DNA from: an uncultured Paraburkholderia sp.
GTDB taxonomy: Bacteria > Pseudomonadota > Gammaproteobacteria > Burkholderiales > Burkholderiaceae
DNA length: 9,917 nt
Direction: 5' to 3'
Assembly (NCBI GenBank): GCA_937917025.1
Contig: CALFSF010000379.1
Location: 1 to 9,917, forward strand
Made by a program: the position numbers and the translations under genes. Positions 1-5,779 of the stretch are shown here, piece by piece. Below the pieces are notes generated by a model. That model saw only the letters and a list, made by a program, of their open reading frames with translations. It ran no database searches and was not told where the DNA came from. Position 1 is the first letter of the stretch; each line of letters begins with the position of its first letter.

Positions 1-276
1 ACCCGGGTAGCGGATGCCACAGAAATCGAGCGCGCCCCGAATCTGGACGTTCTCGCAGTAGCCGCCGTGCAGCGCGTTGAACGCGCGCACCCCACCTTCT
101 TCCTTCAATGCGGCGAGCGGACGCTCAGCCGGATCGAACGGATGCGCATCCACGCCCGCGTCGCGCAGGCCTTGCAGCACGAGACGGCCGGAAGTGAGCG
201 ACACCTCGCGCTCGGAGGAATTCCCGCCGAGAAGCACTGCCACCTTGCCGAACTGTTTAGGGTCGATACCGCTCAT
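1..276 (-). CDS. ddl: D-alanine--D-alanine ligase, N-terminal 92 codons (runs off the window)
   Basis: Ddl joins two D-alanines with ATP in the cytoplasm; MurF then adds the dipeptide to the UDP-MurNAc-tripeptide. Only the N-terminal domain is visible. It opens MSGIDPKQFGKVAVLLGG. Residues 19-27 (NSSEREVSL) match the family GGxSAEREVSL motif, whose first Glu contributes to the active site. Residues 45-54 (HPFDPAERPL) and 67-73 (NALHGGY) are also typical. The ATG at 276 lies 1 bp after the murC stop, and AGAAGG sits 6 nt upstream (283-288), so this start is well supported. From about residue 62 to the window edge several residues differ from what I recall in Burkholderia Ddl: Gly62 for Phe, Cys74 and Val77 for Gly, Arg80 for Gln, Cys86 for Tyr, Pro91 for Thr. 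The reading frame stays open. Identity as Ddl is secure; whether this copy is functional cannot be judged from the fragment. Confidence 0.9.
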   Translation of the reverse strand, partial: MSGIDPKQFGKVAVLLGGNSSEREVSLTSGRLVLQGLRDAGVDAHPFDPAERPLAALKEEGGVRAFNALHGGYCENVQIRGALDFCGIRYPG

Positions 277-277
277 C

Positions 278-1669
278 TCACACCTTCTGTTCCTGGGCGA
301 TCCGGCCCGGCACACCGCCGATCGAACCCGCACCCATCGTGATCACTACGTCACCGCCGCGCACCACTGCTGCGAGCGCATCCGGCACTTCATCCACCGT
401 GTCGACAAATACCGGCTCGACCTTGCCTGCCACGCGCAGCGCGCGCGCGAGCGCGCGGCCGTCGGCGGCGATGATCGGCGCTTCGCCGGCTGCGTAGACT
501 TCGGTCAGGACCAGCGCGTCGACCGTCGACAGCACCTTCACGAAATCCTCGAAGCAGTCGCGCGTGCGCGTGAAGCGGTGCGGCTGAAACGCCAGCACGA
601 GCCGGCGATCGGGAAAGGCACCGCGCGCGGCCGCGACCGTCGCGGCCATCTCGACCGGGTGATGCCCGTAATCGTCGACCAGCGTGTACGTGCCGCCATC
701 CGGCGCCGGCACTTCGCCGTAACGCTGGAAGCGGCGACCGACGCCGTTGAAATCCGCGAGCGCCCGCTGGATATCGGCATCCTTGACTTCAAGTTCAGTC
801 GCGATTGCGATCGCGGCCAAGGCGTTCTGTACGTTGTGCGTGCCGGGCAGGTTCAAAACGATATCGATCGGCGCGGCATCCTCGCGCATGGCGGTGAAAT
901 GCATACGTCCGTCTTTCGCTTCGACGTTCACCGCGCGCACCTGCGCGTAGGGCGCGAAACCGTAGCGGATGATCGGCTTCGAGACGAACGGCAGGATTTC
1001 CTTGACGTTCGGATCGTCGACGCACAGCACCGCGATGCCATAAAACGGCAGACGATGCGTGAACTCGATGAACGCCTGCTTGAGCCGCGCGAAATCGTGG
1101 CCGTAGGTGTCCATGTGATCGGCGTCGATGTTGGTGATGACTTCGATCACCGGAAACAGGTTCAGGAACGACGCATCCGATTCGTCCGCTTCCGCGACGA
1201 TGAAGTCGCCCGTTCCGAGCCGCGCATTCGCGCCCGCGCTGATGAGCCGCCCGCCGATCACGAACGTCGGATCGAGTCCGCCGGCCGCGAGCACGCTCGC
1301 CACCAGCGACGTGGTGGTCGTCTTGCCGTGCGTGCCGGCAATCGCGATGCCCTGCTTCAGGCGCATCAGTTCCGCGAGCATCACCGCGCGCGGCACGATC
1401 GGAATGCGCCGGTGACGCGCGGCGAGCACTTCCGGGTTGTCGCTGCGCACCGCCGTCGAAACGACGACGGCGTTCGCCCCTTCGATGTTCGCCTCGTCGT
1501 GACCGATGGCGACGCGCGCGCCGAGCGCGCTGAGGCGATCGGTCACCGCGTTGCGCGCGAGGTCGGAGCCGCTCACCTGGTAGCCGAGATTGACGAGCAC
1601 TTCGGCGATGCCGCTCATGCCGGCGCCGCCGATGCCGACAAAGTGAATATGTTTGACGATGTGTTTCAT
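278..1669 (-). CDS. murC: UDP-N-acetylmuramate--L-alanine ligase MurC
   Basis: MurC is the first Mur ligase. It couples L-Ala to UDP-MurNAc with ATP in the cytoplasm. The 463 residues match the usual length. The N-terminal Rossmann domain carries GIGGAGMSG (12-20), which binds the UDP substrate. The central ATPase domain has the P-loop GTHGKTTTT (112-120), ESDASF (163-168) and DADHMD (182-187). The linker and C-terminal domain show LPGTHNVQNALA (from 274), GRRFQR (311-316), DDYGHHPVE (332-340) and FQPHRFTRT (361-369). The GTHGKT loop and the DDYGHHP motif distinguish MurC from the MurD, MurE and MurF paralogues in the same cluster. The ATG at 1669 forms an ATGA overlap with the murG stop, and GGAAGG lies 5 nt upstream (1675-1680), so translational coupling to murG is likely. 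No truncation or missing key residue is visible. Confidence 0.98.
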   Translation of the reverse strand: MKHIVKHIHFVGIGGAGMSGIAEVLVNLGYQVSGSDLARNAVTDRLSALGARVAIGHDEANIEGANAVVVSTAVRSDNPEVLAARHRRIPIVPRAVMLAELMRLKQGIAIAGTHGKTTTTSLVASVLAAGGLDPTFVIGGRLISAGANARLGTGDFIVAEADESDASFLNLFPVIEVITNIDADHMDTYGHDFARLKQAFIEFTHRLPFYGIAVLCVDDPNVKEILPFVSKPIIRYGFAPYAQVRAVNVEAKDGRMHFTAMREDAAPIDIVLNLPGTHNVQNALAAIAIATELEVKDADIQRALADFNGVGRRFQRYGEVPAPDGGTYTLVDDYGHHPVEMAATVAAARGAFPDRRLVLAFQPHRFTRTRDCFEDFVKVLSTVDALVLTEVYAAGEAPIIAADGRALARALRVAGKVEPVFVDTVDEVPDALAAVVRGGDVVITMGAGSIGGVPGRIAQEQKV

Positions 1670-2787
1670 TGTTGCCTTCCTTCCGGGCTCAAGCTCGGGA
1701 TTACACCCGCCACGGCGGCGCAGATCTGCGCGACCTGTTCGGTGGCATCGGGTTTCGCGAGCGAGCGCGAACGCTCCGCCATGTCCGCGAGGATGTCCCG
1801 CGTCTGGCTGCGCAACCAGCCGGCGAGGGTATCCGCCGACAGATCGCGTTGCTGCACGACGAGCGCCGCGCCGTGATCGGCGAGAAACGCTGCGTTGGTT
1901 GTCTGGTGATCGTCTACTGCGTGCGGGAACGGCACGAAAAACGCCGCCACGCCGACTGCTGCAATTTCCGCGACCGTCATCGCGCCCGAACGGCAGATCA
2001 CCAGATCCGCGTTCGCATAGGCCGACGCCATGTCGTCGATAAACGGCACGAGCCGCAGATCGTCGCCGGTCTGCAAGCCCGCTTCCGCGTAGTTCGCCTT
2101 CAATGCGTCGATATGCTTCGCGCCCGCCTGATGCACGATGCGCGGACGTTGCTCCGGCGCAAGCAGCGCCAGCGCGCGCGGCACGACTTCGTTCAGCGCC
2201 GCCGCGCCCAGACTGCCGCCGACGACCAGCACATTCAGCGGCCCGCTGCGTTGTGCGTAGCGAGCTTTGGGTGCCAATGTCAGCGCAAGTTCCTCACGAA
2301 TCGGATTACCTGTCCATTCGGCATGGGGTAATGCATCCGGAAACGCGACCAGCACGCGCTTTGCAACTTTCGCGAGCACCTTGTTCGTCAGGCCCGCGAT
2401 TGAATTCTGTTCGTGCAGCACGAGCGGGCGGCCGCTCATCGCAGTCATGAGGCCGGCCGGAAACGTGATGTATCCGCCCATCCCAAGCACGACGTCCGGC
2501 TTCACGCGACGCAGCACGGAGAGGCTTTGCATGCACGCGCGCAGCAGGTTCACCGGCAGCATCAGCTTTGTCTTCAGGCCCTTGCCGCGCAGACCGCCGA
2601 AGCGCACGAACTCCATCGGGATGCCGTGCTTCGGCACGAGCGTCGCTTCCATGCCGGTCGGGTTGCCGAGCCACACGACGCGCCAGCCCCACGCCTGCAT
2701 CCGGTGCGCGACCGCGAGCCCCGGGAACACGTGTCCCCCGGTGCCGCCGGCCATCACCAGGAGCGTGCGCTGCTGCATGGGGGTCAT
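1666..2787 (-). CDS. murG: Lipid II synthase MurG (UDP-GlcNAc:lipid I N-acetylglucosaminyltransferase)
   Basis: MurG transfers GlcNAc from UDP-GlcNAc to lipid I on the inner face of the cytoplasmic membrane, giving lipid II. The 373 residues form a GT-B type glycosyltransferase. The first glycine loop is GGTGGHVFPGL (14-24), followed by GMGGY (102-106), HEQNS (125-129) and GNPIR (160-164). The C-terminal donor-binding domain has GGSLGA (190-195), CRSGAMTVAEI (265-275) and PFPHAVDDHQT (286-296). The start is chosen at 2787 because it makes an ATGA overlap with the upstream frame and has G-rich GGGGGGAAGG just before it (2789-2798). An ATG at 2778 (MQQRTLL) has better spacing to AAGG and is a real alternative. 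The 3' end overlaps murC by ATGA. Its first eight codons are duplicated upstream at 2889-2912, so 121 bp separate the ftsW stop from this start instead of the expected overlap. Confidence 0.98.
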   Translation of the reverse strand: MTPMQQRTLLVMAGGTGGHVFPGLAVAHRMQAWGWRVVWLGNPTGMEATLVPKHGIPMEFVRFGGLRGKGLKTKLMLPVNLLRACMQSLSVLRRVKPDVVLGMGGYITFPAGLMTAMSGRPLVLHEQNSIAGLTNKVLAKVAKRVLVAFPDALPHAEWTGNPIREELALTLAPKARYAQRSGPLNVLVVGGSLGAAALNEVVPRALALLAPEQRPRIVHQAGAKHIDALKANYAEAGLQTGDDLRLVPFIDDMASAYANADLVICRSGAMTVAEIAAVGVAAFFVPFPHAVDDHQTTNAAFLADHGAALVVQQRDLSADTLAGWLRSQTRDILADMAERSRSLAKPDATEQVAQICAAVAGVIPSLSPEGRQQ

Positions 2788-2811
2788 ACCTTCCCCCCAC
2801 GCATCAGCACA
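2764..2811. repeat. 48-bp direct repeat, copy at the murG start
   Basis: This is identical at every base to 2889-2936, 125 bp away. On the coding strand it holds the last eight codons of ftsW (VLMRGGKV), a TGA, and the first eight codons of murG (MTPMQQRT). Here the murG half belongs to the intact gene and the ftsW half is an orphan tail. The match stops abruptly on both sides (2763 G against 2888 T; 2812 A against 2937 C). Confidence 0.97.
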
Positions 2812-2912
2812 AACGAAAACCCGTTTTGGCTCCGGCCGCTACGCTTAACTTCGCGCGCTTCGCGCACGAAGTTAGCCTTCGCCGAAATCGTGCGCTGCTG
2901 CATGGGGGTCAT
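2784..2912 (-). CDS. Possible 42-codon ORF, a MurG-head/FtsW-tail chimera between ftsW and murG
   Basis: An open frame of 42 codons fills the duplicated junction. It starts at the ATG that overlaps the ftsW stop (ATGA, 2909-2912) and ends at a TGA that overlaps the murG ATG (ATGA, 2784-2787). Its first eight residues are those of MurG (MTPMQQRT) and its last eight those of FtsW (VLMRGGKV). The 26 residues between come from the 77-bp spacer and resemble nothing I recognise. The peptide would be basic (9 Lys/Arg, 2 Asp/Glu) and has no membrane segment. The ribosome-binding region is the same GGGGGGAAGG used by murG (2914-2923). The ORF may be only a by-product of the duplication, or it may matter as a leader that hands ribosomes on to murG. 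No function is proposed for the peptide itself. Confidence 0.3.
   Translation of the reverse strand: MTPMQQRTISAKANFVREAREVKRSGRSQNGFSFVLMRGGKV
2812..2888. other. 77-bp unrelated spacer between the two junction repeats
   Basis: This sequence lies between the two identical 48-bp repeats and resembles neither ftsW nor murG. It holds the strong hairpin at 2846-2874, a short symmetric AAAACCCGTTTT (2816-2827) and TTCGCCGAA (2878-2886). It encodes no recognisable protein part. Nothing else in the window looks like it by eye. It could be a piece of a dispersed intergenic palindromic repeat or filler copied in from elsewhere; the sequence alone does not decide. Confidence 0.7.
2846..2874 (-). repeat. 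Perfect 13-bp-stem hairpin with GAA loop
   Basis: Read on the coding strand, TAACTTCGTGCGC and GCGCGCGAAGTTA pair over 13 positions around a three-base GAA loop. In the transcript the only non-Watson-Crick pair is one U-G wobble; on the opposite strand the same position is a C-A mismatch. The tip is GCGAAGC, known to form an exceptionally stable DNA mini-hairpin. No T-run follows, so it is not a standard intrinsic terminator. It ends about 58 nt before the murG ATG and does not cover the murG ribosome-binding site. Confidence 0.9.
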
Positions 2913-2936
2913 ACCTTCCCCCCACGCATCAGCACA
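2889..2936. repeat. 48-bp direct repeat, copy at the ftsW end
   Basis: This is the second exact copy of the junction block. Here the ftsW half belongs to the intact gene and the murG half (codons 1-8) is an orphan head that runs on into the spacer. Recombination between the two copies would remove 125 bp and leave an intact ftsW-ATGA-murG junction. Confidence 0.97.
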
Positions 2937-4177
2937 CGATTTTCATAATCGACCCGCATCAGCACCGCCAGCGCGACGCAGTTCAACAGGATGCCCGACC
3001 CGCCATAACTCACGAGCGGCAGCGTCAAACCCTTGGTGGGCAAAAGGCCAAGGTTCACGCCCATGTTGATGAACGTCTGCGCGCCAAACCAGATGCCGAT
3101 GCCTTTCGCGACGAGCCCCGCGAACGTGCGGTCGAGCGCGAGCGCCTGACGGCCGATCTCGAACGAGCGGCGCACGATCCAGTAGAACAGCAGGATCACG
3201 ACCAGCACGCCGACAAAGCCGAGTTCCTCGCCAATCACGGCGAGAATGAAGTCGGTATGCGCTTCCGGCAGGTAATTGAGCTTCTCGACGCTGCCGCCAA
3301 GGCCGACGCCAAACCATTCGCCCCGTCCGAACGCGATCAGCGAGTGCGTCAGCTGATAGGCCTTGCCCTGCGCGTAACGGTCGTCCCATGGATCGAGATA
3401 CGCGAAGATCCGCTCGCGACGCCACGGCGACGCCCACACCAGCAGGCTGAACGTGCCCACCGCGGTGGCGACGAGGCCGCCGAACAGCTTGCCGTTCACG
3501 CCGCCGAGGAACAGCACGCCCATCGCTATCGCCGCGATCACCATGAACGCGCCCATGTCCGGCTCGAGCAGCAGCAGCGCGCCGACCACGCCGACGGCGA
3601 ACGCCATCGGCAGAAAGCCTTTCGCGAAGCTTTGCATGTATTCCTGCTTGCGCACCGTGTAGTTCGCCGCGTAGATCGTCACGGCGAGCTTCATGATTTC
3701 CGACGGCTGCATGTTCGTGATGCCGAGCGGTATCCAGCGGCGCGCGCCGTTCACGCCCTTGCCGATGTGCGGAATCAGCACGATCACGAGCGTGAACAGC
3801 GCGAGCAGGAAAAACTTCGGCGCGTATTTGTCCCACACCGAGATCGGAATCCGGAACGTGATCACGGCCGCGACGGTGGCGACCGCCAGCGAAACCAGAT
3901 GCCGCACGAGGAACGCGTAGTCGCGATACGCGGCGTACTTCGGCGAGTCGGGCATCGCGATCGACGCCGAATACACCATCACCACGCCGAGACCGAGCAG
4001 CGCGATCACGACCCACAGCAGCGAATGGTCGTAATCGAGCATGCGCGAGCGCAGCGGCTTCACGCCATTGACGGCGCTCGCCAGACCGCTGCCTGCCGCG
4101 CGCACGGACACCCTTTCGCCGCCGGCGGAGCCGCGTTGTTTCGTGAGGCGCGAGCCGAAGCGTTCGGACCAGCTCAT
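2909..4177 (-). CDS. ftsW: Septal peptidoglycan glycosyltransferase FtsW
   Basis: FtsW is a SEDS-family polytopic membrane protein that polymerises lipid II at the division septum together with the transpeptidase FtsI. The protein has 422 residues: a basic cytoplasmic N-terminus of about 48 residues, then a series of hydrophobic segments (for example around 53-72, 88-108, 121-137, 190-204, 208-226, 232-249, 316-335). SEDS signatures are NGARRWI (143-149), QPSE (157-160), LPEAHTDFI (303-311) and GLLPTKGLTLPLVSYGGS (377-394). The last of these and the dcw context separate it from RodA. The ATG at 4177 overlaps the murD stop as ATGA, with GGGGGA about 8 nt upstream. The frame stays open further upstream to 4432, but that part lies inside murD and is not used. 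The last eight codons (VLMRGGKV) occur again downstream in the repeat at 2764-2811. Confidence 0.97.
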   Translation of the reverse strand: MSWSERFGSRLTKQRGSAGGERVSVRAAGSGLASAVNGVKPLRSRMLDYDHSLLWVVIALLGLGVVMVYSASIAMPDSPKYAAYRDYAFLVRHLVSLAVATVAAVITFRIPISVWDKYAPKFFLLALFTLVIVLIPHIGKGVNGARRWIPLGITNMQPSEIMKLAVTIYAANYTVRKQEYMQSFAKGFLPMAFAVGVVGALLLLEPDMGAFMVIAAIAMGVLFLGGVNGKLFGGLVATAVGTFSLLVWASPWRRERIFAYLDPWDDRYAQGKAYQLTHSLIAFGRGEWFGVGLGGSVEKLNYLPEAHTDFILAVIGEELGFVGVLVVILLFYWIVRRSFEIGRQALALDRTFAGLVAKGIGIWFGAQTFINMGVNLGLLPTKGLTLPLVSYGGSGILLNCVALAVLMRVDYENRVLMRGGKV

Positions 4178-5715
4178 ATCATCGTCCCCCGTTGCGCGGC
4201 GATTTCCTCGACCGTGCCGCGGAACACCGCCGCGCGGTGCGCGTAACCCTTGAACATGTCGAAGCTCGCGCATGCCGGCGACAGCAGCACGGCGTCGCCC
4301 GGCTGCGCGAGCGCGCTCGCGGCGCGCGTCGCGTCTTCGAGCGTCGCGTGATCGGTGAGCGCGATGCCGGTGTCCTCGAGCGCCGCGCGGATCAGCGGCG
4401 CGTCGCGGCCGATCAGCATCACGGCGCGGCACCAGCGCATCACGGGCGCGGCGAGCGGCTCGAATGCCTGCCCCTTGCCGTCGCCGCCCGCGATCAGCAC
4501 CGCGCGCTGCGCGAGGCCGTCGAGCGCGGCGACCGTCGCACCGACGTTCGTGCCCTTGCTGTCGTCGACGAAATCGACGCCTTCAATCGACGCAATCAGT
4601 TCCACGCGATGCGGCTCGCCACGGTATTCGCGCAGGCCATGCAGAAGCGGCGCGCCCGGCAGGCCGATGGCGCGCGCGAGCGCGAATGCGGCCAGCGCGT
4701 TCGCTGCGTTGTGCAGGCCGCGAATGCGCAGCGCGTCGGCGGGCATCAGGCGCTTCAGGCCGATGTCCGGCGGCGTGGTGGTTTCGTTCCTGCGACGGCG
4801 CGTGGGTTGCGGCTCATCGCCGGCGTCGCGGTCGTGCGCCTCGACGAGCCAGTTCATCGCGTTATCGCGCAGCAGACCGTAGTCGCCCGCACGCGTCGGC
4901 TCGTTCAGGCCGAACGTGATCACCGGTACAGATGAGCCGCCCAGGGACGCTTCCTTCTGGGCGCCTTCGGCAGGCGCGAGCGCCATCACGCGCGCGTCGT
5001 CGCGGTTCAGCACGCGGACCGTTTGCGGCCCGAAGATGCGGCCCTTCGCGGCGGCGTATGCGTCCAGCCCGCCGTGCCAGTCGAGGTGATCCTGCGTGAT
5101 GTTCAGCACCACGGCCGCATCCGGAGCAAACGTGTGCGCGGTTTCCAGCTGGAAGCTCGACAGTTCGAGCACCCAGATGTCCGGCAGCGCGGTGTTGTCG
5201 ATCGCTTCGGTGAGTTTGTCGAGCACGGCGGGGCTGATATTGCCCGCGACCGCGACCTTCCTGCCCGCGCGCTCGCACAGGAGGCCGGTGAGACTCGTCG
5301 TCGTGGTCTTGCCGTTCGTGCCGGTGATGGCGATCACCTTCGGCGCGTAGCCGCTTTCGCCGAGCGTCTTCAGTGCCTGCGCGAAGAATTCGAGTTCGCC
5401 CCACACGGGGATGTCTTTCTCGCGCGCTTCGGCGATCAGCGGCAGCAGGTCGGCGGCGAGCGGCGACAGACCCGGACTGATCGCGACCAGTTCCACGCCT
5501 TCGAGCAATACGGGCGAAAACGGGCCGCCGACAAAGTCGGCATCGATGCCGTGCGCTTCGAGCCCGGACAGGTTCGGCGGCACTTCGCGCGTATCGGCAA
5601 CGCGCAGCCGGCACCCGTGGCGCGCGCACCAGCGCGCCATCGCGAGACCCGATTCACCGAGTCCCAGCACGAGCACCATCGGCTTTTGCCGATCCCGAAA
5701 CTTCTCGCCAAACAT
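4174..5715 (-). CDS. murD: UDP-N-acetylmuramoyl-L-alanine--D-glutamate ligase MurD
   Basis: MurD adds D-Glu to UDP-MurNAc-L-Ala in the cytoplasm. At 513 residues it is clearly longer than the roughly 440 of E. coli MurD. The N-terminal domain has VLGLGESG (16-23). The ATPase domain has GTNGKTTTT (132-140), ELSSFQL (184-190), NITQDHLDWHG (205-215) and Lys224 in AAAKGRIF, the likely carbamylated lysine. The C-terminal region has GLHNAANALAA (333-343), DDSKGTN (384-390) and SPACASFDMFKGY (479-491). The extra length lies at about residues 250-330, between the ATPase domain and the GLHNAAN motif, and includes a charged, Pro/Thr/Arg-rich stretch (TRRRRNETTTPP). I recall a similar insert in other Burkholderia MurD proteins. 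The start at 5715 (MFGEKF) has AAGGGAAAG upstream, a moderate ribosome-binding site. The 3' end overlaps ftsW by ATGA. Confidence 0.97.
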   Translation of the reverse strand: MFGEKFRDRQKPMVLVLGLGESGLAMARWCARHGCRLRVADTREVPPNLSGLEAHGIDADFVGGPFSPVLLEGVELVAISPGLSPLAADLLPLIAEAREKDIPVWGELEFFAQALKTLGESGYAPKVIAITGTNGKTTTTSLTGLLCERAGRKVAVAGNISPAVLDKLTEAIDNTALPDIWVLELSSFQLETAHTFAPDAAVVLNITQDHLDWHGGLDAYAAAKGRIFGPQTVRVLNRDDARVMALAPAEGAQKEASLGGSSVPVITFGLNEPTRAGDYGLLRDNAMNWLVEAHDRDAGDEPQPTRRRRNETTTPPDIGLKRLMPADALRIRGLHNAANALAAFALARAIGLPGAPLLHGLREYRGEPHRVELIASIEGVDFVDDSKGTNVGATVAALDGLAQRAVLIAGGDGKGQAFEPLAAPVMRWCRAVMLIGRDAPLIRAALEDTGIALTDHATLEDATRAASALAQPGDAVLLSPACASFDMFKGYAHRAAVFRGTVEEIAAQRGTMI

Positions 5716-5779
5716 TGCTTGCTTTCCCTTTATTTCACTTCATCAGCCAGACCGCGACGAACCGTCACGTTCACTGCGC
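5716..5779 (-). other. mraY-murD intergenic spacer, the widest between intact genes apart from ftsW-murG
   Basis: This 64-bp gap lies between the mraY stop and the murD start. It contains the murD ribosome-binding region near 5722-5730. No convincing sigma-70 promoter, terminator hairpin or meaningful ORF is seen. Confidence 0.6.

Noticed and set aside
430..470. GCGC-rich run suggestive of a simple repeat
   Set aside because: It falls inside murC coding for Ala/Arg-rich residues in normal frame. It is codon bias, not an independent repeat.
77..1876. A 599-codon open frame on the plus strand opposite murC
   Set aside because: It is antisense to an unmistakable murC, has Arg/His/Asp-rich shadow composition and no recognisable motif. 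It is a by-product of G+C-rich codon bias.
2846..2874. The hairpin as a rho-independent terminator for ftsW
   Set aside because: There is no T-tract after the stem on the coding strand, and termination here would cut off essential murG and murC unless another promoter existed.
4178..4432. Upstream extension of the ftsW frame by 85 codons
   Set aside because: It overlaps the conserved C-terminus of murD and reads as an Arg/Ala-rich shadow. The ATG at 4177 with ATGA overlap and ribosome-binding site explains the real start.
5716..5779. Short GTG-started frame in the mraY-murD gap (possible leader peptide)
   Set aside because: It has only about 14 codons, no ribosome-binding site and no associated regulatory structure.
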